Below are positions 1 to 6,870 of a stretch of 25,266 nucleotides of DNA, one piece after another. Position 1 is the first letter of the stretch. The number at the start of each line of letters is the position of its first letter. Below the pieces are notes generated by a model. It worked only from the letters and a program-made list of their open reading frames with translations. It had not been told where the DNA came from and did no database searches. The stretch is taken from positions 1 to 25,266 of the forward strand of contig CAJUSL010000021.1 in NCBI GenBank assembly GCA_910589135.1. The letters run 5' to 3'. The position numbers were made by a program, and so were the translations under genes. The stretch is from an uncultured Eggerthellaceae bacterium. GTDB taxonomy: Bacteria > Actinomycetota > Coriobacteriia > Coriobacteriales > Eggerthellaceae.

Positions 1-242
1 GCTGGAAGGGCACGCCCGAGTGGACCCAGCTGCAGGAACTGCTCCAGCAGGGCCGCGAGGCCGCAGCCGCAGACCAGCAGGCGATCTGGAACCAGTGCTT
101 CGACATCATCGCCGAGCAGGTTCCGATCTACCCGCTGTTCCACCGCGAGGTCGGCACCGCCTTCGTCTCCGAGAAGCTCGAGGGCTTCGCGCCCATCTCC
201 ACCACGGGCCTCGTCTTCCTCGACACCACCGCCCTCGACTAA
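1..242 (+). CDS. ABC transporter solute-binding protein, family 5 (C-terminal fragment)
   Basis: Only the last 79 codons are visible; the reading frame begins at base 3 and ends with TAA at 240-242. The segment contains IYPLFHRE followed by a short hydrophobic end, which resembles the C-terminal lobe of SBP_bac_5 (oligopeptide/dipeptide-type) binding proteins. In that family the protein is a lipoprotein or secreted receptor that delivers substrate to an Opp/Dpp-type permease. The permease and ATPase genes follow directly, so this is very probably their receptor. Given the downstream nanA-type enzyme, sialic acid is the inferred ligand, but the ligand-binding residues lie outside the window. 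The N-terminus, signal peptide and start cannot be seen. Confidence 0.85.
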   Translation, partial: WKGTPEWTQLQELLQQGREAAAADQQAIWNQCFDIIAEQVPIYPLFHREVGTAFVSEKLEGFAPISTTGLVFLDTTALD

Positions 243-269
243 GGCACGGCCGAAAGCACCATCCCATGG

Positions 270-301
270 AAGGACCCCATCGCGGGGTCCTTCTTTTTTT
301 T
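270..301 (+). terminator. Rho-independent terminator after the binding-protein gene
   Basis: A perfect 9-bp stem (AAGGACCCC at 270-278 with GGGGTCCTT at 284-292) with a 5-nt loop is followed by one C and a run of eight T. It lies 28 bases after the stop codon and before the permease genes. It would let the binding protein be made in excess over the membrane components, a common arrangement in ABC importers. Confidence 0.9.
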
Positions 302-313
302 CCGCAGGCATTG

Positions 314-356
314 CGCAAAGGGGGGACGACCGAAAGCCGCAGCCGCCCCCTTTGCG
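314..356. repeat. 11-bp perfect inverted repeat in the intergenic region
   Basis: CGCAAAGGGGG (314-324) is exactly complementary to CCCCCTTTGCG (346-356), separated by 21 bases. There is no T-run after it, so it is not an obvious terminator. It could be a bipartite operator or an RNA stem. It sits about 70 bases upstream of the -10 of the next promoter. The sequence GGCATTGCGC at its left edge (307-316) recurs as GGCATTGCCC at 370-379, 63 bases further on. Confidence 0.6.
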
Positions 357-401
357 TTCCGAAGGGCGCGGCATTGCCCGAAAATGGGAAAATCGGCAGC
401 G

Positions 402-430
402 AATCTAGCCGGTAGGCACATATATATAAT
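402..430 (+). promoter_or_regulatory. Promoter for the permease-nan operon
   Basis: A consensus -10 TATAAT lies at 425-430 inside a short AT-rich stretch. The hexamer 17 bases upstream (402-407, AATCTA) is a poor -35, suggesting help from an activator. Transcription would begin near 437, giving a leader of about 47 bases with the ribosome site AGGAGG at 474-479. Confidence 0.6.
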
Positions 431-483
431 GTACACTTTTCTATCAACGGAAGAGGATTCAAGCCACAAGGATAGGAGGCATC

Positions 484-1431
484 GTGAACAACCTGATTAG
501 GCTGATCATCAACCGCATCATATGGTTGCCGGTCATGGTTCTTGGCGTCACAATCCTCGTCTTCTTCATCATGTCGCTCTCCCCCATCGACCCGGCGTAC
601 TCGGTCCTGGGAGAAAGCGCCACAGAGGCTCAAGCGCAGGCTTACCGCGAGGCGAACGGGCTCAACGACCCGCTCATCGTCCAGTACGGTAACTTCCTCT
701 TGGGCCTTTTCCATGGTGATTTGGGGACGTATGGCGCATCGAACATGTCCGTGACGCAGAGGGTGATGGAGGCGCTTCCCGTCACGTTGCAGCTGACGTT
801 CATGGGCCTCATCTTCGGCGTTGTCGTCGCGCTCGTCCTGGGCGTCGTCTCGGCGCTCTACCGCGACCGGTGGCCCGACCAGGTCATCCGCATCTTCTCC
901 ATCGCATGCATCGCGACGCCGTCTTTCTGGCTTGCCGTGCTGCTCATCCTGGCGTTCCAGGGCGTGCTGCCTGCGTCCGGCAAGGTGCCCGACTTCTTCG
1001 TCGACCCCAACGGGTGGTTCCTGCGCATGCTGCTGCCGGCCATATCGCTCGGCGTTCCCGTGGCAGGCCAGCTCACCCGCGTGGTGCGCACCTCCATGGT
1101 GGAGGAGCTCGACAAGGACTACGTGCGCACCGCGCTCGGAGCGGGCATCCCTAAAAGCGTCGTCGTCGCGCGCAACGTGCTGCGCAACGCGCTCATCACG
1201 CCCGTCACCGTCCTCGGCCTGCGCATCGGCTACCTCATCGGCGGCGCGGTGATCATCGAGGTCATCTTCAACCTGCCGGGAATGGGCATGGCAATCGTCT
1301 CGGGCATCCAGTCCAACTACCTGTACCTCGTCCAAGGGGTCGTGCTGACGGTCGCCGTCGCCTTCATCATCATCAACATCATCGTCGACATGCTCTACAT
1401 CCTCATAGATCCGAGAATTAGGAGCGTGTAG
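484..1431 (+). CDS. ABC transporter permease, OppB/DppB type (putative sialic acid importer)
   Basis: This is an integral membrane subunit of 315 residues, normal for DppB/OppB. A hydrophobic helix spans about residues 13-31, with further helices near 98-120, 135-158, 183-200, 243-262 and 281-304. The cytoplasmic coupling (EAA-like) region lies around 210-240, with the typical DYVRTALGAG, followed by the conserved FNLPGMG near 262-268. The GTG start at 484 is chosen because AGGAGG lies 4 bases upstream at 474-479. The gene is the first behind the new promoter and ends 2 bases before the next gene. Family homology supports an Opp/Dpp-type importer; sialic acid as substrate is inferred from the downstream aldolase, epimerase and kinase. 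A peptide importer is the alternative. Confidence 0.9.
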   Translation: MNNLIRLIINRIIWLPVMVLGVTILVFFIMSLSPIDPAYSVLGESATEAQAQAYREANGLNDPLIVQYGNFLLGLFHGDLGTYGASNMSVTQRVMEALPVTLQLTFMGLIFGVVVALVLGVVSALYRDRWPDQVIRIFSIACIATPSFWLAVLLILAFQGVLPASGKVPDFFVDPNGWFLRMLLPAISLGVPVAGQLTRVVRTSMVEELDKDYVRTALGAGIPKSVVVARNVLRNALITPVTVLGLRIGYLIGGAVIIEVIFNLPGMGMAIVSGIQSNYLYLVQGVVLTVAVAFIIINIIVDMLYILIDPRIRSV

Positions 1432-1433
1432 CC

Positions 1434-3590
1434 ATGAGCGACAAGGACCCCATCATGACAACCCACGTGGACGACCCGACACGCGACGAGATGCTGGCCC
1501 AGGGGGCCGGGGGGTCGGGCCCCGTTCCCTGCACCCCCTCCAGCAAGGTCACCGAGCCCGTCCTTCGCGAGAAGACCACCCGCAAGCTCGAGGGCAAGGT
1601 CCGCTTCCGCCGCTGGCGCAACATGACCATCGGCGCGCGCATCTCCGTCGTCGTCCTCGTACTCATCGTGCTGGTCGCGGTGTTCGCCAACGTGCTCGCG
1701 CCCTGCAACCCCTACGAGATCTTCACCGCGCGCCAGGCTCCCACCGGCGAGCATCTGTTCGGCACCGACGACAAGGGCCGCGACGTGCTCTCGCGCATGA
1801 TGTACGGCGGGCGCTACTCCCTGGTCATCGGCCTGGGCGCCACGGCCTTCGCGCTGATACTCGGCTCCATCATCGGCGCCGTGGCCGCGGTCGTGCGCAG
1901 CTGGATATCCAACCTGATCATGCGCGTCCTCGACATCATCATGTCGTTCCCGGGCATCGCGCTCGCCGCCACGTTCGTCATCGTGTTCGGCAACTCGCTG
2001 CCCTCGCTGATCTTCGCCATCGGCTTTTTGTACATCCCGCAGATCGCACGCATCGTGAGAGCCAACGTCATGAGCGAATACAACCAGGACTACGTGCGCG
2101 CCGTCATCGTGTCGGGCGCACGTGCGCACTGGATCCTCGTGAAGCACGTCATCCGCAACTGCATCGCGCCGGTGCTCGTGTTCACCATCGTGCTGGTGGC
2201 CGACGCGATCGTGTTCGAGGCCTCGCTGTCGTTCATCTCCGCCGGCATTCCCGAGCCCACCCCCACATGGGGCAACATCCTCGCCGACGCGCGCGACGGC
2301 GTACTTGCCGGCCGTTGGTGGCAGGCTCTCTTCCCTGGCCTCGCCATCATGATCACGGTGCTCTGCCTCAACATCTTCTCCGAAGGCATCACCGACGCCA
2401 TGGCCGCCCCGGCCAAGGCCCCCGTGGCCGCCGGCGACGACAAGCTCGACTCCGACCGCGAGGCCGACAAGCTCGTCTCCGACCCCAAGCTCGCCTACGC
2501 CGCCCAGGCCGAGATGCTGGAGAAGCGCCTGGCCGACCTGCGCGAGATGGAAGCAAGGCGCACCGACCGCTTCGGCGCCGAATCGGGAGAGAAGCCCATC
2601 CTCGAGGTCAAGGACCTGTGCATCAAGTTCCCGCGACACGGCGACGTCAACGTCGTCGACCACGTCAGCTTCTCGGTGCGCCCGCATCAGACCATGGGGC
2701 TGGTCGGCGAGTCCGGCTGCGGCAAGTCCATCACGTCGCTCGCCATCATGGGCCTGCTCGACAAGAAGGCGCAGATCTCGGGCGAGGTGCTCTACAACGG
2801 CCAGAATCTGCTCGAGCTCAACGACAGGCAGATGAACCAGCTGCGCGGCCGCGAGATCGCGATGATCTACCAGGACGCGCTGTCTTCGCTCAACCCGTCC
2901 ATGCTGATCAAGTCGCAGATGAAGCAGCTCACCAAGCGCGGCGGCACCCGCAGCGCGGAGGAACTGCTCGAACTCGTGGGCCTCGACCCCAAGCGCACGC
3001 TCGATTCCTACCCGCACGAGCTCTCGGGCGGCCAGCGTCAGCGCGTGCTCATCGCCATGGCGCTGACGCGCGACCCGAAGGTCATCATCGCCGACGAGCC
3101 CACGACGGCGCTCGACGTCACCGTACAGAAGCAGGTCGTCGACCTGCTGAACCGCCTGCAGAAGGAGCTCGGCTTCGCCATGGTGTTCGTCAGCCACGAC
3201 CTCGCCCTCGTCGCCGAGGTCGCCAACTACATCACCGTCATGTACGCGGGCCAGGTCGTCGAGCAGGGCCCCGTCGTCGACATCCTCACGGCGCCCATCC
3301 ACGAGTACACCCGCGGCCTGCTGGGTTCGGTTTTGTCCATCGAGGCGGGCGGCGACAGGCTGCACCAGGTGCCCGGCTCGGTCCCCTCGCCAAAGGACTT
3401 CCCGAAGGGCGACCGCTTCAGGCCGCGCTCCAGCCACCCGGATTCCGTCTCGGACGTCCGCCCTGTCCTCAAGAAGGCGCAGGGAACCGACCATTACTAC
3501 GCAGAACTGCCTGACGACGAGCTTTCCAAGCTGGGCATCCAGCCCTATGCGCCAGGCGGCCCCATCGAGTGGACGGACAAGCTATCATGA
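1434..3590 (+). CDS. Fused ABC permease (DppC type) and ATPase (DppD type)
   Basis: At 718 residues this is two usual subunits in one chain. Residues about 1-65 are a polar N-terminus. Residues 66-322 are a DppC-type permease, with the coupling stretch DYVRAVIVSGAR at 219-230 and PTWGNIL at 277-283. A charged linker (about 325-386) joins this to an ATPase with Walker A GESGCGKS at 425-432, Q-loop Gln480, signature LSGGQ at 530-534, Walker B IIADEP at 551-556 and switch His588. The OppD/DppD C-terminal region, which normally has four cysteines for an Fe-S cluster, is present in outline (GDRFRPRSSH near 659-668) but without cysteines. As I recall, SAT-type sialic acid importers (Haemophilus SatABCD) also have a permease-ATPase fusion. 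ATG 1434 has AGGAG at 1420-1424; Met8 is a possible later start. Confidence 0.9.
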   Translation: MSDKDPIMTTHVDDPTRDEMLAQGAGGSGPVPCTPSSKVTEPVLREKTTRKLEGKVRFRRWRNMTIGARISVVVLVLIVLVAVFANVLAPCNPYEIFTARQAPTGEHLFGTDDKGRDVLSRMMYGGRYSLVIGLGATAFALILGSIIGAVAAVVRSWISNLIMRVLDIIMSFPGIALAATFVIVFGNSLPSLIFAIGFLYIPQIARIVRANVMSEYNQDYVRAVIVSGARAHWILVKHVIRNCIAPVLVFTIVLVADAIVFEASLSFISAGIPEPTPTWGNILADARDGVLAGRWWQALFPGLAIMITVLCLNIFSEGITDAMAAPAKAPVAAGDDKLDSDREADKLVSDPKLAYAAQAEMLEKRLADLREMEARRTDRFGAESGEKPILEVKDLCIKFPRHGDVNVVDHVSFSVRPHQTMGLVGESGCGKSITSLAIMGLLDKKAQISGEVLYNGQNLLELNDRQMNQLRGREIAMIYQDALSSLNPSMLIKSQMKQLTKRGGTRSAEELLELVGLDPKRTLDSYPHELSGGQRQRVLIAMALTRDPKVIIADEPTTALDVTVQKQVVDLLNRLQKELGFAMVFVSHDLALVAEVANYITVMYAGQVVEQGPVVDILTAPIHEYTRGLLGSVLSIEAGGDRLHQVPGSVPSPKDFPKGDRFRPRSSHPDSVSDVRPVLKKAQGTDHYYAELPDDELSKLGIQPYAPGGPIEWTDKLS

Positions 3591-4588
3591 CGAATTCAAA
3601 CATGAAACAAGGAATCGAGGAAAGCCGCGCGGAATCGTGCCAGGTGGCCAACGATCTCAAGACCGCGGAAGGCGGCCTGTCCGGAGTTCTGCACAGCGAC
3701 TCCGCCCCGGCAAGCGAAGAGGCGCAGAAGCGCGAGCACGAGCAGGTCGAAGCGGCCGAGCACGACGCGCTCGCCGCGCATGAGGGCGAGACGCCCATCA
3801 TCTTCCTGGACGACATCAAGGTTACCTTCAAGACGCGCACCGGCTCGCTTCTGCACCCCAACCTCGTCCAGGCCGTCCGCGGCCTCACGCTGCGGCTGTG
3901 GCCCGGCGAGACGATCGGCATCGTGGGCGAGTCCGGCTGCGGCAAGTCCACCACCGCCAACGTGATGTGCGGCCTGCAGTCCCCCACGTCGGGCAAGGTC
4001 TACTTCAAGGGGCGCGACGTCACCCGCCGCACCGCCGCCGACAGGCGCGAGATCGGCCGCGTCATCTCGGTGGTCTTCCAAGACCCCGCCACGGCGCTCA
4101 ACGCCCGCATGACCGTCGCGGACCAGCTGAAGGACCCGATGGTCGTCCACAAGATGGGCACGCCCGAGGAACGCGAGCAGCGCGTGCACGAACTCATCCA
4201 CATGGTCGGCCTTCCCGAGTCCGCGCTCGACGCGCTTCCCGGGCAGCTTTCCGGCGGCCAACGTCAGCGCGTGGCCATCGCCCGCGCGCTCTCGCTCAAG
4301 CCCGACGCCATCATCGCCGACGAGCCCACGTCCGCGCTCGACGTGTCGGTGCGCGCCCAGATCCTCAACCTCCTCATGGACCTGAAGAAGGAGCTGAACC
4401 TGGCCATGGTGTTCATCAGCCACGACATTCAGACGGTGCGCTACATCTCCGACCGCATCATCGTCATGAACGCGGGGCAGGCCGTCGAGGAGGGCACCGC
4501 CGAGCAGGTGTTCAACAACCCCAAGGACGAGTACACACGCCTTCTGCTTGGCGCTGCGCCTTCGCTGCTGCACCCCGACCTTGGATAG
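3587..4588 (+). CDS. ABC transporter ATPase, OppF/DppF type
   Basis: This 333-residue cytoplasmic ATPase energises the importer together with the fused ATPase domain. Residues 1-70 are an acidic, low-complexity extension. The nucleotide-binding domain follows, with Walker A GESGCGKS at 114-121, Q-loop Gln165, signature LSGGQ at 221-225, Walker B IIADEP at 242-247 and switch His279. The protein stops soon after the ATPase domain and lacks the cysteine-bearing C-terminal region common in OppF/DppF. The ATG at 3587 overlaps the previous stop in the arrangement ATGA, which favours translational coupling. An in-frame GTG at 3569 is possible but has no ribosome site, and ATG 3602 is also possible. 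Confidence 0.9.
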   Translation: MTNSNMKQGIEESRAESCQVANDLKTAEGGLSGVLHSDSAPASEEAQKREHEQVEAAEHDALAAHEGETPIIFLDDIKVTFKTRTGSLLHPNLVQAVRGLTLRLWPGETIGIVGESGCGKSTTANVMCGLQSPTSGKVYFKGRDVTRRTAADRREIGRVISVVFQDPATALNARMTVADQLKDPMVVHKMGTPEEREQRVHELIHMVGLPESALDALPGQLSGGQRQRVAIARALSLKPDAIIADEPTSALDVSVRAQILNLLMDLKKELNLAMVFISHDIQTVRYISDRIIVMNAGQAVEEGTAEQVFNNPKDEYTRLLLGAAPSLLHPDLG

Positions 4589-4621
4589 TGTTTTTCCTGC
4601 GTAAACGTCACGCAATCCATT

Positions 4622-4642
4622 GGGCCGGCGCCTCGTCGGCCC
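4622..4642 (+). other. Hairpin between transporter and enzyme genes
   Basis: GGGCCG (4622-4627) pairs with CGGCCC (4637-4642), extendable by two further pairs. The following sequence is only moderately T-rich. It sits in the 103-base gap before the aldolase gene and could act as a weak attenuator or RNA-processing stem. It does not look like a full terminator. Confidence 0.35.
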
Positions 4643-4691
4643 TATTGTTGTTCGCTAGCATCCACAGGGTGTTCCAAGGAAAGGAAGTTTC

Positions 4692-5645
4692 ATGGACCTA
4701 AGCAAATTCCGAGGCGTCATCCCGCCTGTGATCATCCCCCTCAAGGCCGACCGGTCGCTTGACCTTCCCGCCTTCGAGCTGACCATCAACAGGATGATCG
4801 AGGCCGGCGTTCACGGCCTGTTCTTCCTCGGGTCCAGCGGCGAGGTCGCGTTCGTGACCGACGCCGAAAGAAAGCAGATACTCACCGAGGCCATCGCCAT
4901 CGTCGACCACCGCGTGCCCGTGCTCGTGGGCGTCATCGACATCGAGACGAACCGGGTCATCGACCAGGTCAAGCGCGTGTCCAAGTACGACGTCGACGCG
5001 CTCGTGGCAACCGCGCCCTTCTATGCGCTGGGCGGCCCCTACGAGAACGAGCGGCACTTCCGCCAGATCCGCAAGTGCACCGACCTGCCGCTGTTCGCCT
5101 ACGACCTTCCCGTCAGCGTGCACACGAAGCTCGACGGCAACATGCTCATGGCGCTCGGCGAGGACGGCGTCATCCAGGGCGTGAAGGACTCCTCTGGCGA
5201 CGACGTCGCCTTCAGGTGGCTCCTGCTCGAGAACGAGGACGCAGGACACCCCATGCAGCTGCTCACCGGCCACGAGGTCGTCGTCGACGGCGCCTACCTG
5301 GGAGGCGCCGACGGGTCGGTTCCCGGCCTCGCCAACGTCGACCCCCACAGCTACGTCGAGCAGTGGAACGCCGCACAGGCCGGCGACTGGGAGAAGGTCG
5401 CGAGGATACAGGACCATCTCGCGCGCCTCATGATGATGACGCGCCGCATCACGTCGACCGTCGGGTTCGGGGCCGGCGTCGGGTCGTTCAAGACCGCGCT
5501 GTGGCAGATGGGCGTCTTCAACACCAACCAGATGCGCGAGCCCGTCCAGGCGCTCATCGAGGACGACGTGGCCTCCATCGCCGAGATCCTCAGGCAGCAG
5601 GACATGATCGACCCCGCGCTTCCCCTTCGCGAAGGTTGGGAGTAG
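4692..5645 (+). CDS. nanA: N-acetylneuraminate lyase-type aldolase (DapA/NanA family)
   Basis: This 317-residue class I aldolase of the DHDPS/NAL superfamily would split N-acetylneuraminate into ManNAc and pyruvate in the cytoplasm. The signature GSSGE is at residues 47-51; NAL enzymes have GSTGE where DapA has GTTGE. The Schiff-base lysine is Lys165 in GVKDSSGD and the catalytic tyrosine is Tyr137 in AYDLP; by my recollection these match the E. coli NanA numbers. GGADGSVPGLANVDP near 205-219 is the usual late active-site loop. The start is supported by AAGGAAG at 4681-4687. It lies downstream of an importer and upstream of an epimerase and a kinase, which is what supports NanA. Another 2-oxo acid aldolase of the same superfamily cannot be excluded from sequence alone. 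Confidence 0.85.
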   Translation: MDLSKFRGVIPPVIIPLKADRSLDLPAFELTINRMIEAGVHGLFFLGSSGEVAFVTDAERKQILTEAIAIVDHRVPVLVGVIDIETNRVIDQVKRVSKYDVDALVATAPFYALGGPYENERHFRQIRKCTDLPLFAYDLPVSVHTKLDGNMLMALGEDGVIQGVKDSSGDDVAFRWLLLENEDAGHPMQLLTGHEVVVDGAYLGGADGSVPGLANVDPHSYVEQWNAAQAGDWEKVARIQDHLARLMMMTRRITSTVGFGAGVGSFKTALWQMGVFNTNQMREPVQALIEDDVASIAEILRQQDMIDPALPLREGWE

Positions 5646-5648
5646 CCC

Positions 5649-6866
5649 ATGCAAAGCCCCAAGAACGCCGCACGGCTCGAGCAGCTGCGCCGCTGGTGCC
5701 GCGACCAGCTGTCCATCAGCGCCGACTTCTGGCTCGAGCACGGCATCGACCCCGTCAACGGAGGCGTGTACACCTGCCTCGACCGCAAGGGCGACGTCTA
5801 CTCCACCGACAAGAGCGTGTGGATGCAGGGCAGGTGCGCATGGACGTACTCCTACCTCTGCCACGCCTACGGATGCCGTCCCGAATGGCTCGAAGCCGCG
5901 TCCAGCTGCCTCGGCTTCCTGGAGGACCATTGCATCAACCACAACGCCGGCGACCGGCTGTACTTTACCGTCACCGCAGACGGCAGGCCCCTGCGGCAGA
6001 GGCGCTACAACTTCTCCGAAGGCTTCTACTGCATCGGCAACGCCGAGTACTACGGCGTCACCGGCAAGCAGGAGCACCTGCAGCGCGCCAGGAAGGCCTA
6101 CGAGGCCATCTACGCCCTCAACTGGGGCGGCGCAGACGACCCGGCGGGCTTCGGCCCCAAGACCATCCCCGAGACGCGCTCGGGGCGCAGCCTCGGGGAC
6201 TCGATGATCTTCCTGAACATCATCTCCATCATGCGCAGGGCCGACCCCGCCAACGCCGAGGAGTACGACCGGCATGCGCAGGAATGCACGCGCCGCATCG
6301 TGGAGGAGCATTTCCGCCCCGAGCTGGGCTGCACGCTCGAGAACGTGAACGCGCAAGGGCTGCCCGAGCTCGAATACACATCCGGGCGCATCGTGAACCC
6401 CGGGCACGACATCGAATGCAGCTGGTTCCTCATGCAGGAGGCGAACTACCGCGGCGACAAGGAGCTGCACTCCTGCGCCCAGCAGATCTTCAGGCTCGCC
6501 GCCGAGGCGGGCTGGGACGACGAGTTCGGCGGCCTGCTGTACTTCATCGACGCATGCGGCAAGCCGCCCGAGGCATACGAGCACGACATGAAGCTCTGGT
6601 GGCCGCACAACGAGACGATGATCGCGGCCGCCATGGCCTACCGCGACACGGGCGACGGCTACTACCTCGACTGGCTGGAACGCACCGTCGACTACTGCAA
6701 GGGCCACTTCGTCGACGAGGAGTACGGCGAATGGTACGGATACCTGCGCCGCGACGGCAGGCCTACCATGCCGCCCACGAAAGGGTCCACCTTCAAGGGA
6801 CCCTTCCATGTGCCGCGCGCGCTTGCGATCACCGACCAGCTTCTGACGGAAACGATAGGAGACTAG
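5649..6866 (+). CDS. N-acylglucosamine 2-epimerase (AGE family)
   Basis: This 405-residue protein, of normal length for AGE/renin-binding-protein enzymes, would adopt an (alpha/alpha)6 barrel. AGE interconverts ManNAc and GlcNAc without phosphorylation. Visible family marks are GRCAWTYSYL (61-70), the catalytic-type histidine His253 in NPGHDIECSW, the block WWPHNETMIAAAMA (317-330), and the second catalytic-type His387 in FKGPFHVPRAL. The gene starts 3 bases after the aldolase stop, with GGGAG at 5638-5642 as ribosome site, and ends 4 bases before the kinase start, so the three enzymes are tightly co-translated. In this context it should turn the ManNAc released by the aldolase into GlcNAc. 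Cellobiose or mannose epimerases share the fold and are the main alternatives. Confidence 0.88.
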   Translation: MQSPKNAARLEQLRRWCRDQLSISADFWLEHGIDPVNGGVYTCLDRKGDVYSTDKSVWMQGRCAWTYSYLCHAYGCRPEWLEAASSCLGFLEDHCINHNAGDRLYFTVTADGRPLRQRRYNFSEGFYCIGNAEYYGVTGKQEHLQRARKAYEAIYALNWGGADDPAGFGPKTIPETRSGRSLGDSMIFLNIISIMRRADPANAEEYDRHAQECTRRIVEEHFRPELGCTLENVNAQGLPELEYTSGRIVNPGHDIECSWFLMQEANYRGDKELHSCAQQIFRLAAEAGWDDEFGGLLYFIDACGKPPEAYEHDMKLWWPHNETMIAAAMAYRDTGDGYYLDWLERTVDYCKGHFVDEEYGEWYGYLRRDGRPTMPPTKGSTFKGPFHVPRALAITDQLLTETIGD

Positions 6867-6870
6867 AGCG

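Noticed and set aside
314..356. Second terminator after the binding-protein gene
   Set aside because: The stem is good but the loop is 21 bases and no T-run follows on either strand.
4692..5645. 4-hydroxy-tetrahydrodipicolinate synthase (dapA)
   Set aside because: The motif is GSSGE rather than GTTGE, and the neighbours are an importer, an epimerase and a sugar kinase, not lysine genes.
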